DNA of 64,000 nucleotides from Massospora cicadina (taxonomy: Eukaryota > Entomophthoromycota > Entomophthoromycetes > Entomophthorales > Entomophthoraceae), in assembly GCA_022478985.1 (NCBI GenBank), contig JAKSZP010013348.1, positions 1 to 64,000 of the forward strand, given 5' to 3'. A program made the translations under genes and the position numbers. Below the pieces are notes generated by a model, which ran no database searches, was not told the origin of the DNA, and was given only the letters and a program-made list of their open reading frames with translations. Below are positions 20,142-31,829 of this stretch, piece after piece; the first letter of the stretch is position 1, and every line of letters begins with the position of its first letter.

Positions 20142-22391
20142 CACCATATTTCCTGGGTGGGCGGGACCAGACTTTTTAGACTTAGTAAACCCAGAGATGT
20201 ATTTTCAAGGTATTATCAAATAAACATATTGGCACTTTTTTATCTCTCCAAGCTTTTTCCAGATTGCTACAATCATAGATTATTGTAAATTATTAACTTG
20301 TATAATATGCTTAAAGGCAACAAATTGGTTTCAAAAATAATCTGAATAGGATATGAATATACAGCTAATAAAGCTTGATTTTTACCATGAGCTGGTAATA
20401 TAAACTCAAGTATCTATACAGGCTCCAAGTTGCTTTTCAGGATAGCATTAAAAATTCTGCCATATAATCCTTGTGTTTTAAAATGAATTTAGTTTCCTAC
20501 TATAACCTGATGGCTAAAAGAATGCTTGATTATGATTGGCCCTTATCAGAATGCCCTTCAAATTCAAATTTTCTGGTTGGGAAATCGCCAGATATAAGAT
20601 GCCTTATTTGATAACTAATTGTTCTTATGATATCCATAAATATGAAATTATAAAACTCCTGAATCCAAGGCGTGGGGTATCATTTTCATCTTGTAGTATA
20701 ATGTAAGGGTTTGTCCTTACACTTTAGAATTATATTCTATAAAGATACCCATAATCCCATAAGTTCTCATAAAAGAGATTCCAATAAATATTGTTAAATT
20801 TCAATTTGGTAAAACGGTGTTTGAAGCCAATTAATTTTAATGAGCTAAAGCACATCTCATCGCACTTTAAACTCTCAAAAATTATAGCTGACCTTGGTAT
20901 TGTGGTGCCATGTTCTTTATGGTATTAATGTCTGATAAGAGCCTAATCTTCTTTACTTGTTTAGTGGAAACTATAGCCAACAGCTATACTATTCACAATG
21001 GCTCTTAATTTGTGTTTATGAACATAAATGTAAATATAAATTCTCATAATAGCATGTATCAGAAGAATTTATTTTGTTGTCATACAGAAAGTGAATAACC
21101 TTGCATAAGACTTGTGACTTCAATAACTGTGGCTTCGTTCCTTAATAGCCTCAGTAGGCATGGCTCCTTGGACGCCTTCAAACTTGGTTTGTTGCCAGAG
21201 GTGAAAGAAGCTCTTGTTGCTTCAATTGTGAATTTAAAGCTTTGATTTTAGTTGCATCTTGAATTTACAAATGGGTAAGGTAGGCACCTATAAAGTTGCA
21301 TTTAAACAGTTATACCTTTATGAGGACAGTATACCACAAATATTAAACTAAAAAGTGGCTAAAGCTTAAAGCCTTTATTAGATATATATCCTTTAAATCC
21401 GCTGTAGTTGGATTATTTACTTCCAGCGTTGGTGAATCTGGTGTAAAGACAATCCAGCGTTCCTTAGATGAGAACTCAGTAACCAGAATAATTTTGTATA
21501 TGCCCTTATTTAAATACAAGGCCATCTAAACTAAACTCTAACCTCTACTAAACCATCTTTTCCATTAGCTCCCAAATTTTCTAAAACATTCTACTTATGG
21601 ATGGCTAATAGGCTGTGTATAATCAGCTTGGTAAGCATCTTTCCATCATTGGGGCATCTTTAGGATTTTTAATTGCCGGGGATACTCATGACAGATACAG
21701 CTGGGTAATTCTTATAAATCTCAATCTGAGGGACAGAACTGGTTCAGGGAACTGGGTATTTGGCTGGCAATCAGATGGTGAACAATATTCTAGAAAGTCA
21801 GAATTATTTATTTTATATAATCATAAATGGATAGATTTCAGTTTAAGCAGTGCTGGCAGAATATCTGATGGTTTATTAATGGAATTGATCAACCAAAACA
21901 CAGGTGGTGAAGCAAAATATATATAGTGACTAAAATATTCAAGTTGGGTCTACCTTGGGACAAATATACAACACTGATAATTTTTCAAGCCAGTACAGGT
22001 TTCAAAATCAAAACCTGAACTATAGTGGAAGCAGTTTTACCTGCCCAACTAACCACCCTTAAAATATCTATAGTAACCTATTTCTCTAAATTGATTTTTT
22101 GCGTCAAGGCACATGGGATGACCCTCATCTGTTTATAAAAACATGATCATAATAAAATATTGAGAAAAAATAAATTTATAAATATATAAATATAAGGTCA
22201 AATGTTTGGTCAAATTAAATTGTGACAAAATCATTTTGCATTAATTCAGCATTTTGTTCCTTCTGAGAGCTAAAAGTCACAACTACCATATTTTTAGCTG
22301 TTGTTTGATGTAATGCCTGCATCATAAAATTGTGCTGTCATAAAGCATTTTTTAAGATATGAAGAAAATGGTCAGTTTTTCATTTATTTTG
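20142..22391. other. AT-rich stretch, mostly without recognised features
   Basis: No retroelement domain was recognised. A short block near 21950 (TACCTTGGGACAAATATAC) recurs at 28774-28792 with similar neighbours, so the flank probably belongs to a dispersed repeat I cannot classify. One 103-codon frame at 21615 is listed separately. Confidence 0.4.
21615..21926 (+). CDS. Unrecognised 103-residue open frame
   Basis: A plus-strand frame of 103 codons with an ATG, in AT-rich sequence where stops are frequent. The product has a short hydrophobic stretch near residues 10-20 and then a mixed hydrophilic region with GDTHDRYSWVILINL and VFGWQSDGEQYSRK. No family is recognised. It has no clear partner or promoter signal and may be a chance frame or a fragment of an old gene or element. 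I assign no function. Confidence 0.2.
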   Translation: MYNQLGKHLSIIGASLGFLIAGDTHDRYSWVILINLNLRDRTGSGNWVFGWQSDGEQYSRKSELFILYNHKWIDFSLSSAGRISDGLLMELINQNTGGEAKYI

Positions 22392-23520
22392 TGTAAAAAC
22401 TTATAGGTCTTGATTATTTTCAGCCAATAACCCCTATAAGCTTAATACTTGCAGAGGTTTGGGTTTTGTGCAATTTGTCCGCATTGTATAAATATTGATA
22501 TTATTTGATAATAGTATGATGACTATTATCTGTAGTTTAATGGAAGTATTAGATCTCAGCCCAACGCTAAACCAGCATATCTTTTCAAAGTACTTGTGAT
22601 GTCTTGAAATAGGGATATGTTCACCTTGTACCATCTAACCAATCTTCTCATAGATTCCCATTTACAGTTTCTCTGGTTCAACACACATTCAGCAGCAATA
22701 CCCAATTTGATTATGCTTCTTCTCTGGATCCCCGCTAAAATCTTACTTTTTTCCTTCAGAAGTCTCCCAATTATTGCACAAAGCAATAATATCCCTGATA
22801 AAGAATAGAACAAATGAATGCTGATAAAGTTTACTAAGCTAGTATATCTACCTTATACTGCAAAACTATAGAACTATTTTTATTATAAGTGATTCTAGAA
22901 AATTTATAGTGGGTATTTGGTCGTATAACCCTTGGTTGGAACCTTATTGATGAAACGACACCCATTTCCATTGAATCACCCATCCTCATCTCAGCAGCGA
23001 TGGTCTTCCCTATCCTGGTTAGCATTCTTTCAAAGAATATCCTAAAGAATGAAAATGGAAAGAGTCAGAAAATGTTTCCCTGACATTTTCCTCTTGAACC
23101 AAGCAAAACAACCATATTTGGCAAGCAACCTGCTTAGGTAATGGGACTTGTTACCCAATAAGGCAGGTCTCAAACCAACTGATCACTTCGCTAGTTGTAG
23201 GTGGCATCACTCATCTTGTAACTTACTCCTTAAATTCCCAATCAGTCAGCGATGAAACCTGACTGATCTCAAGGGGTACTCCTGATAGGAAATCAACTAT
23301 CATATGCCCCTATTTCGTCAGCAACTTTGCTAATGAGATCTTAAGCATTTGTACTGATTTATCCCTGATGGGTCTGACCAGGCGAATAACCTAAAATGCC
23401 TACAAACATAGTTACCCCAAAATCATAGTCAGCAAATTCCAATTCACCTCACATTAGGGAATTATCCCTAGCGATTCCTGTTAATGTAGCTGGCTGGAAA
23501 TATAAGCAAAAATATCAACA
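22392..23520 (-). repeat. Solo LTR-A in antisense orientation
   Basis: A 1129-bp homologue of the Gypsy-D LTRs in the same orientation as those at 38831 and 44526, from TGTAAAAAC to ATATCAACA on the plus strand. Shared blocks include GACTATTATCTGTAGTT, CAGCCCAAC, a CCAACCAATCTTC-like block and TAGGTAATGGGACTTG. It is clearly older than the Gypsy-D pair. Its flanks (TTTTG and CCTGG) do not form a TSD, and neither side resembles the Gypsy-D interior, so I call it a solo or rearranged LTR. Confidence 0.75.
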
Positions 23521-23758
23521 CCTGGGATATTTTAACAGGTGGCATAGGTAAATATAATTTTTCTATTATACCCTCTTTTTCAAATACTCTGAAGAAGTTG
23601 TATTTACAGCATAGATTTTATGTGACATCGAAGTAGCTGAGAATTGGTATGCATAGAAGCCTAGATTCTTACAATTATAGACAGAAGCCATGGCTAAGCT
23701 CATGTCTATTGGGATATGGCCTGATAACCTTATCCAAAAACATTTTTTGGGGGAGATT

Positions 23759-24480
23759 GTAACAAAATGATTTTATTCATCATAGAATCCCTAATGCCAA
23801 GTTTTGTGGACGCCATCACAGAAATGGTTAAAATCAGTTTTTCATTTGGCAAAACTTTGAAAAATCATTTTAAATTTATATAATTGTAAATTTAAAATTA
23901 TTTAGTTTTCTGGACATCCATAATAATGAGATTGATTAGTCTCCTACGCCTAAACTAACTGATTTATATGACTTATGTTTTACTTTTAATATGCTGATGC
24001 GGCATTCTATCTTTTTCCATTTTAAAACTATTTCTGAAGCAAATCCATTAGAATAACTTTACCATTTACTCTATATATATTGCTAACTTAAATTTGAAAG
24101 ATTTTAAGTTTTCAATTGTCAGTGAGATTGGAAATGAATAAACCCCTTACGTTGTTAAGTTTTGATGATATGTAAGAAACTTAAGAATATACCTCAAAGG
24201 AGAGGTTGACTTGGTCACCATACATCTGTTAATTGGGCCATCAGTAAGTCATCCATGCACCGCATAGGATGCAACCCACTATTTAAGCAAGGATATCTTT
24301 TTACATTGAACTTACTTATTTTGTTGTTCAAAATAGGAAACTTTTTTTGGCGTAGGTAATCATTTTGCTAACAGCATTTAAAAACCTGGGAAACCCTAAA
24401 CGTTATATTTATAGTCTCAAATCTACTAATATGGGGACAGATATTGTAAAAAAAAATTCTACCCTGTCGCCTGTCACACC
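23759..24480 (+). repeat. LTR-F copy 1 (putative LTR)
   Basis: It begins TGTAACAAAATGATTTTATT after the purine-rich run GGGGGAGAT. About 700 bp align with the next copy, including CCTACGCCTAAACTA, CTCAAAGGAGAGGTTGACTT and GGGCCATCAGTAAGT. The end is uncertain; a CA near 24480 is used. No coding motif identifies the parent element. Confidence 0.5.
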
Positions 24481-25222
24481 AGATCAGTCAACCTCTGGTG
24501 TGGTAGGAGAATGTTGAGGATGTCATTTAGACTGCTAATAGTTATGGCCTTTAGCACCCGCCAGAAGACCTCTTTGAAAACATAAATGCTTTCTGTGGAC
24601 CCTGAACTTCTGGATATTACTCTCCCAAACTCTCATTATGAAAAAGGTACCCATTGCATGTGAGCCGCAAGTTGCACCCCACAATTGTGGGATTTAAAAG
24701 AGGCTCTACTTAAAGTTAAGGTAATGTAATAAACGTTCTCATATATCATGGGTACCTTGATGTCAGATTTTATAAAATTCATTACAGCATTGATTGCAAT
24801 AAACATTTAATTATAAGATGTCAGTTTAATTGAGCTAAAATTAAATAAGTGAAATTTTAATATAGTTATTATATGGTCAGCCATTGGTGTGATCAATTAG
24901 GCCCCTACACCTAAACTATTTAATTTATTAATCTTTTTTGTTGTAAATTATTGGGTAATATTTACAGCATTCCCAGTTTATAAAAATTAAGTTTCATTAC
25001 ACCACAAGCTAAATTATCCAATCAAATTATATATATATCTATTAGAATTTTAATGATATAAGTTCTTATTTATCATTGATAGTGAGAACAAAAAAAGCCC
25101 TTGATGCTGTTACTAACTTGGATGTAAATATGCACCTCCATAATAGAACTCAAAGGAGAGGTCAGCTTAGCCACCATACTTCATCCAAGTGAGCCATCAG
25201 TGGATTAGCCATTTAACGTTAG

Positions 25223-25237
25223 GTGCTGCAACACATT
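25223..25237. repeat. Left TSD of LINE-3
   Basis: GTGCTGCAACACATT matches 27879-27893 at 14 of 15 positions. It lies beside the T-rich complement of the LINE 3' tail. Confidence 0.8.
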
Positions 25238-27878
25238 TTATTTAACCGAGGTAAGCTGACCAGGGGACAGACATTACCAAATATACGTGAAACTAAGGGA
25301 ATAACTGACAAATATAAAATTGGGCACCCCAGGGTGCTCAAGTTACCCCTGTTTCCAGCGGGACTACCAGGTATGGGGGGTTGGTGCGCTACTCTGAGGG
25401 GGTTTCCCCTGCTATGGAGCAGGTGTGAAGGAAAAGGTCTGTGTGGAGGAACCAGAGTGGGAACCATGATTCTATGAGCGCTTTTTGCCTTGGTCTCATA
25501 TATACATAGAGCCAGGCTTTGAAGTGCTCTAGTAAGTGGACATGGAATCTGTTAATAACCCCATGAATGGTTGGGACCGTGCCCTTGAACGCATCTGATG
25601 CAATTGTGTGTATTGTCCACATTGCAATGGGTATTATTAGGGAATGGAGTGTGGATGGGATTGGTGACTCAATCTGGAGCGTGAAGATGCCCTTTGATAT
25701 CGAGAATTTTTGTTCGTTTTGGATCTTGAGCAGGCGTGCGACTTCCTGCCATATAGCTTTGGTTGGGGGGCATGTTTCTAGGCGGTGATGTAGGGATTCC
25801 TCCCCTCCACATACTGCACATGTTTTGTGGAGGGAGTTGGAATGGTCCGCCATCCTATAGGTCCTTCTCAGACAGCGTCAAGCGTTTGCTCTTATCTCGG
25901 CTGTAGGAGTGGGTGGTGAGTCATTTTCCACATTGCCTTCTGTGTGGTTAAATCATAGGGAATGTCCAACATATCTAGGTATTCTATACTAGCTATTTTT
26001 GGGGTTGTTTTCTGAAGTTATAATTTAAATTGGTAGCTGGGTCGTCCCCTTCCCTGTATAGTACTCATGTTCTCTATGGTCCATCTCATACGGCGGATAG
26101 TTCAGAGGATATACTTGAAATGAGGGGAGGTTCTACGCGGTCCCGTTGCAGTAGGGTACTTGGCAAGGTATGAAAGTAGTCTGGGTGGACTATGTGGGTT
26201 TATTAATTTGAGCGCCTGTGCAAAGTTAGTCCTTGCTGCTCTGGACCAATGTTGTTGCAGGAGGTCTGGAGCAAGGACTTCCTTTATCCATGTACCTAGG
26301 ATGTGATTGGCGTGGCTCTCAAAATCTATTAGTCCCATGCCTCCGCTTGAGCGTGGGCCAAATAGTGTTTCCATCTGTATAGGAGGGTGAGAGCCAGGCC
26401 ACAGCCAGCCCTGGATAAACGCGCGGATTGAGGTTATAAAGGTAGGTGAGAAGGCGATTGCGTGGGCCTGGTACCACAGTATTGGGAGGATGAGCGAATT
26501 AGCAACTGTAACTCATCATTTTAATCCTGGGGTTCTTCCCTTGAGGGAGGCGACGCGTTTGGATACCCATTTGTAACAGGTTACTTTCCATTGTCTCACT
26601 AGCATATCCCCCCTGATTCTAGCCAGATTCCAAGGTGTTGGACAGGAGTGGTGGTGGGAGGTGTTGCAAAGGGTAAAATGATTGGGTTCTTTCTTTGTGT
26701 GTTGGTTTGAGGCTCTGATGTTGCGGCCCAATTGCTTGTGTATTTGCCTAAGAGGATGATTTCTGTCTGTCTTTTGTTGAGCGATGCATTGTTCACCTTG
26801 GAGTATTCCTCTAGTGTGCGTTTAAGCTGTCGGGCATCTTCATTGTTTGCTATACCTGCTATGCAGTCATCCGCAAAGGTTAGTATCTTGACTGTTGGTA
26901 TTCCTTGTGCGGTTATCCTCATGAGACGTGAGTCAGTTACTCAGAGGAGTGGGTCAAAGCTAAAATTGTATAGCAGTGGGCTGAGGGGATCCCCTTGTTT
27001 GAGCCCTCTGTGTGGTTTAATCTTATTTGTTAGGAATCCAGGGCCACATACAGCCATGGTTGCAGATTCTATTAGGAGCATCGCCCATTTTATGAATCTT
27101 GGTGGGAGTTTGAAGGCATGTAGACATTCTTTTAGGTATGGCCAGCTAACACGGTCATACGCCTTTTCCTGATCCAAGAAGACCAGGGCACCAGTTGCTT
27201 TGGATTGGCAAATATTTGAAACAGGGTGAGTGTTGTTCCAGATTGAACGCCCTGGTATAAACCCAAACTTTTTAGGTGATAGGACGTCAGATGCAATTGC
27301 ACCTAATCTGGCTGCTAAAATTTTTGTTAGAATTTTTGTGTCAGTGTTGAAGAGTGCAATTGGGTGCCATTTGGCCAGGTCCAACTTGTCACCGCTTATA
27401 TACAAGGTTATAATGTAGGATTCATGGCCTCCTGGTGATAGGCGTGTTTCCAACAAGCTCTGGTTCATAGATGCCACTAGGAGGGGGGCGAATTGTTGAA
27501 AAATACTTTTTGTAAAATTCGTAGGGTATCCCATCAGGCCCTGGGCATTTCCTACGTGGTGCACCACAAATTGTCTCCCAAAGCTCCTCCCGTGTAATAA
27601 GGGATAGTATATTGTAATTTGGTGGTGTACTTTATATCTCAGCAGTTTGTATAAATTCTTTAATTTTTTGTGAATCTGTTGGCGTTTCGCGATATAATTC
27701 GGTGTAATAATGGTGTACTTTCACCTTGACCTCCTCAGGGTCAGTTGCCATGGTGCCATTGGTTTTGCGGACCTGTGTGCATGTGGGCTGGTTTCCGCGG
27801 GAGTGGAATTGATGGAAAAAGTATGTTGAACAGGTTTCGCCTTCCTTTATGAACTTACCTTTGTTTGATACTTTAGTT
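25238..27878 (-). mobile_element. LINE-3, 5'-truncated L1-like element
   Basis: A 2.6-kb minus-strand element covering only the 3' half of ORF2 and the 3' UTR, as expected from incomplete reverse transcription. It starts in the linker before RT. It ends in CCCCTGGTCAGCTTACCTCG then GTTAAATAAAA (minus strand), shared with LINE-1 and with ORF1-only copy 1. A 14/15 TSD flanks it, and the neighbouring LTR-F copy 1 shows the uninterrupted target. Confidence 0.9.
25389..27878 (-). pseudogene. LINE-3 ORF2 fragment: reverse transcriptase and zinc finger
   Basis: From the minus strand: linker FIKEGETCSTYFF (27852 onward), RT blocks FIPGRSIWNNTHPVSNIC, ALVFLDQEKAYDRVSWPYL, GLKQGDPLSPLLYNFSFDPL, then a single in-frame TGA at 26941-26943, then ILTFADDCIAG with both catalytic aspartates (about 26886-26855) and LNKRQTEIILLG. 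Later parts are frameshifted (26374-26102: FGPRSSGGMGLIDFE). The zinc finger is CAVCGGEESLHHRLETCP (about 25817-25764). The finger and palm regions are well kept, but the ORF is truncated at its 5' end and interrupted. Confidence 0.9.
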
Positions 27879-27893
27879 GTGCTGCAAAACATT
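27879..27893. repeat. Right TSD of LINE-3
   Basis: GTGCTGCAAAACATT pairs with 25223-25237 (one C/A difference). LTR-F copy 2 resumes at once. Confidence 0.8.
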
Positions 27894-28060
27894 ATTTATA
27901 ATGAAACTGCTCTTTAAATTGATATGTACAAGTTTATCAGTTTGACTGAGGCAACTCTTTTTCAGCGTAGGTTAGTGTTTTTCTGACGTGAAAATTTAGA
28001 ACTTGGGATACCCTTTTGCGTTACAGTGATAAACATATTGCATATTTTTAAAGTTCTTGG

Positions 28061-29309
28061 TAACTTTAATGTGGAGCATAAAAGTATAGGCGCAACTATG
28101 GAGATAAATACCCATTTTCAAATGGTATGATTATCATATAAGACTAGATACACTACCTAATATACCTCATTATAGGGATCACAGGCATGGTAAAGTGTAA
28201 TTTATGCTTCAAAGTTATTTAAAACTTTATCTACTTATAGGCCTGAGGCTAATAATAAAAGCGTTTAGAAAAAGCTGCAACAGACTCATTTGCATTAAAT
28301 GAGAAATCAAGGAACACATTTCTGCTTTGTCATCCATTAAAGACTAACAAACTCCTGTATAATTAGTTCCTCTGCGTTGAAGTAAGGCATTCCAGTTTCA
28401 TGAGATTTCAGCGTTACCAACTCCATGCATCAGAGTCAAGGTAATTTGTGATGTAGCAAGCTTAGAGGTCTCAGAAGCACCCTCAATTCTTATTCCAAAC
28501 AAAGCTATAAAATTGAGCACACTTCCATTGTGGTCAAACTTGGGTAATTTATTAAATGAAAAGCTTTTTTCATCCAATTTCACATGGCCCTAAAGGCTAA
28601 AATTATTATATTTTATCATCAAATTATCTGACTGAGGAGCTGAAACTAACAACTTCAGACTTCTAGAGCAGCCTGAGTGGAGCGCACAAATGGAGCCCAA
28701 AAATAGTATCAAATGCAATTCTCTAGTATGAGTACTAGAATATTATTAAAAAGATTAAACAAAACGGGTTAACCTTGGGACAAATATACCACGGCAAGTT
28801 TTTAGCCTATGTCAGTTTAAAATCTGTTTTGATTAAAACATGACCCAGAATGGAGCAGGAACCACCTCACTATACTGCCACTCCTCACCAGAATATCATT
28901 AAACTAAGATCTAAAAGCCATTGGTGAGACTGAGAAAATGTTTCAATAGATATGAAGCATTCATCTCATCACTTTGGCATAACTTCAGATAAAAAAGTTA
29001 ACTTTGAGGTACAACACTTATTTATAAACTCTTGGTAGAACTAATTCATCAACTTAATAAAGTGGCGACGCTCAACTATAAATTGGTGTTTAAACTGCTC
29101 TAGTTCCTTTTTAAAATCTATGTATTAAATTAAACTGATAGTTTTATTTAACATCCTAGAATAAAAACTAACTTCTGCAGGTAGTTAATTTCCCTTTCAT
29201 GTTCAGCGTTGGACTGAAGTAGCTTTAGTTAAATATTAATCAAAGCCATTAAGGTAACATTTGTATTCCTAAGTATTTTCCTCTAACTTCATAATACAGT
29301 GATTTTGAT
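28061..29309. other. AT-rich stretch without recognised genes
   Basis: No domain or terminal repeat was recognised. A short block at 28774-28792 recurs near 21950. A 61-codon minus frame at 28398-28583 shows no recognisable similarity and is not called as a gene. Confidence 0.4.
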
Positions 29310-29765
29310 TCAACAAGTTCTCAGAATTCTGGCTAAGGTGAACATACATATTATCATCTTGATGACTAATAGGTAAACTATAAGACTAAATGATCTCAGA
29401 GTCAGCCATTTCAGCAGAGATAAAACAATTGGGATCATCAAACCAATAACGCTCTGTATGATTAATTTAAAAATATTGGAATACAGGTGTATAAATCCCA
29501 CTGGACCTATAAGTCTGGATAGGTAACAACTCCTAGAAACAAAGAAATTAAATGCCCCCTTAGCAATGCTACTGTAAAAATAGAAGACTTGGGTCATACC
29601 CTCAATAAGCAATATGTGGCCACCGCTCTCTCCAGAATATGCCAGTCCCAACCCCATTCCAGTAGTCTCCCAGACACCCCCCATTATCACATAACCTTCT
29701 GAGGCATTTATCAAAGATTGAGGGACATATACCAAGAAATGCGCTCCCTTTCCATTAAATTTCAT
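29310..29765 (-). CDS. Unrecognised 151-residue open frame with hydrophobic C-terminal half
   Basis: A continuous minus-strand frame of 151 codons starting 59 bases from the left LTR of Gypsy-B. Residues about 1-75 are mixed, with a Gly-rich stretch (VIMGGVWETTGMGLGLAYSG). Residues about 84-145 hold two hydrophobic segments that could span a membrane (IIQSVIGLMIPIVLSLL, and IVYLLVIKMIICMF). The length is unusual for such AT-rich sequence, where stops are dense. It matches no family I know, lies outside Gypsy-B, and has no recognised neighbour. It could be a fragment of a host gene, of another element, or chance. Confidence 0.3.
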   Translation of the reverse strand: MKFNGKGAHFLVYVPQSLINASEGYVIMGGVWETTGMGLGLAYSGESGGHILLIEGMTQVFYFYSSIAKGAFNFFVSRSCYLSRLIGPVGFIHLYSNIFKLIIQSVIGLMIPIVLSLLKWLTLRSFSLIVYLLVIKMIICMFTLARILRTC

Positions 29766-29824
29766 TTAGATCCAAAAGGGCAAAATTGCCTCAAGCAATT
29801 GAGGGGAAAATCCTGGATAAAATG

Positions 29825-30323
29825 TGTTAACTTTTGGCGGATTTGGGTGATTCTGCTGAATGGGTTGTACAAAGTAACCCACTAAGCTACAGACAAGCAA
29901 TATGAGGATCGCTGGCCCTCATTAATTAAGAAAAACAAAGACTTAATAATGAGCTATTGCCCTGACAATACCTTTAATTTAATATAATATTAGTGACAAC
30001 TTCTGTTAACCTTCTTAACCTTCCCTCTTCTTCTTACTTCTCAAAAAGACCTCCCCCTTTTACATTCTCACTTTTACTATTAATCCTCAGTATTCTTGGC
30101 AATTTCACCCCTTTACAGCTTGATAATCTCTATTCACTACAAATTTGGGGATTTTATACTATCATTATAGTTTTAGAGGAATTCACTTAATTTTGTTGAA
30201 CTATGAATACTTCAATAGATCTGCCTTATGTCCACCTAACTTCCGGTTTTAAGGCTCACCTCAAATCTAGATAACGATTCATCAGAACTATAGATTATCG
30301 TCCAGTCATATCAAATATCAACA
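29825..30323 (-). repeat. Gypsy-B LTR (3' LTR in element sense)
   Basis: A 499-bp sequence from TGTTAACTTTTGG to ATATCAACA on the plus strand. It aligns with 35371-35866, sharing ATGAGGATCGCTGGCCCTCA, TTAATCCTCAGTAT and TACAAATTTGGGGATT. Confidence 0.85.
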
Positions 30324-30334
30324 TTACCCCTTGA
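30324..30334 (-). other. Polypurine tract of Gypsy-B
   Basis: On the minus strand TCAAGGGGTAA abuts the TG start of the 3' LTR. Gypsy-D and Gypsy-E have comparable tracts in the same place. Confidence 0.65.
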
Positions 30335-30576
30335 CTGACTGATAAGCTATATTGCTTATATGCTTGGAGGAACTTTATGTGAGCTCAGTTGGTAATCTGA
30401 CCACCCTTAGTTCTTTAATTTTGTAGGCGTTGACACTAGTCTTCTCAATTATCTAAACAGTCAGATCCATTTAATGGTAAGATTACTTCTTCCAATTTCA
30501 TGTTGGTTATGGAACAAAACAAGTTCTCCTACCCCAATCTGTGGTAGGCTGCTACGTCTACATTAGTTAGCCGTTT

Positions 30577-31430
30577 TTATCTCAAATCTTCTAAGCAAAC
30601 TAGTAGAATACACTTCAGTTTGAGTTTAATCAGCATGTCAGTTAAGGAAGTAAAATAGCTCAGAGGCTCCACTACGCCAGTATCTTCCACACAGTTATAA
30701 ATAAATGCTTGCAAAGCTGGATATCTTCCATTAAGTAGATTTAAGAAACTTTTCCCTACCACCAAATGATAGCTAATATTGTAATCAGTAATATGGCGGT
30801 GTATAATAGGGTACTCCATTTGGAGGGCCAATTCTTTACAATCTTGAATAGAGCATTTAACAATGTTCCATTGGCATGTTCTACCGTTCCATTAGATTTA
30901 GGGTAGTAGGGTGTAGTCAAGTCCCTGTAGATGGCCATTAGTTCATTCAAATTAGGCAGGATATATAATAAGAAATTGGTTCCGTTGTCCATGAGGATAA
31001 AATGCGGACAGCTCTGTCACTGTATGACACATATGAGATGAATTTGGCGGTTTGTCAGCCCCAAATCATGTATCTCTCTTGCTTCCACCCATCTTTCAAA
31101 ATGATCAATGGCTACTAATATATTTTTTTGCGTTTCATGCCAGTTGTCAGAGCTCCCACCACATCCAGAGAAACAGTATGCCATGAAAACTGAGGATTGG
31201 CCAGCTGGTAAGTGGCCTTCTTGTTGAATGTTTTCTCCACTTGGCACTGGTGACAACAAGCAAACCTTTTCAAGCAAATCATAGTACATACTATCCCTAT
31301 AGTAATGGGGTCGCAAGAACTCCAGCATTTTCTCCAACCCTCCATGAGCTACTGCCCTATGTGAATCCAAGATAATTGCTGGCTTGGTGGAGGGCTTAGG
31401 AAATCTCAGCATTGATTCTCCAATCTATTT
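30577..31430 (-). pseudogene. Gypsy-B integrase
   Basis: The zinc-binding region (31380-31230) shows AVAHGGLEKMLEFLRPHYY and, in another frame, CCHCC-type remnants ACCHQCQVEK. The core starts with VSLDVVGAL (about 31175) and ILVAIDHFERWVEAREI (31130-31080), continues with MDNGTNFLLY (30992 onward) and YYPKSNGTVEHANGT (about 30910-30865), so the D, D and E positions can be traced. The C-terminal part follows in a shifted frame to 30577. No chromodomain is visible. Only about 240 bases separate it from the polypurine tract. Confidence 0.85.
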
Positions 31431-31829
31431 ATATAATTTTCCGTTGCAAAGAAGGTATCCTGTCTAAGCCTATCCCGAACTTTGATCACTTGTGACGGCT
31501 CATTGTGATATTTGCTCACCACCATCTTCTCATACATTATGTCCACCAAATCCGCTGTAATGGCGACAGTTGGAAAAGTGATGGACAGTCCGCATTTTGG
31601 TGTTTTGCCCCTGGCTAGTGTACAATCTTGAAGTCATACACTTAAAGCTTCAGGGCCAATCGTGCTGGCTACACTTCAGGTTCTCACAGATTCTGCAGCC
31701 ATCGCAAGGATGCAAGTTCCATGACCACAATGCATTTACCCCGTGGAGATAGACCCAGAATTGTTTTATGCATATATTACCGCTAAGCACTCCCGATTGG
31801 TCAAGGTGTAATTAAATTCAGGACCTGTT

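Larger units (their letters stand above)
24725..28060 (+). repeat. LTR-F copy 2, interrupted by LINE-3
   Basis: It begins TGTAATAAACG, preceded by AAAGTTAAGGTAA. It aligns with copy 1 through CCTACACCTAAACTA, CTCAAAGGAGAGGTCAGCTT and GAGCCATCAGTGGAT, is cut at 25237 by LINE-3, and resumes at 27879 (GGCAACTCTTTTTCAGCGTA against GGAAACTTTTTTTGGCGTA in copy 1). Its right end, near 28060, is uncertain. Confidence 0.5.

Noticed and set aside
29310..29765. Reading the 151-codon hydrophobic frame as a retroviral envelope
   Set aside because: It lies outside the Gypsy-B LTRs and shows no signal peptide, cleavage site or fusion motif. Two hydrophobic stretches are not enough.
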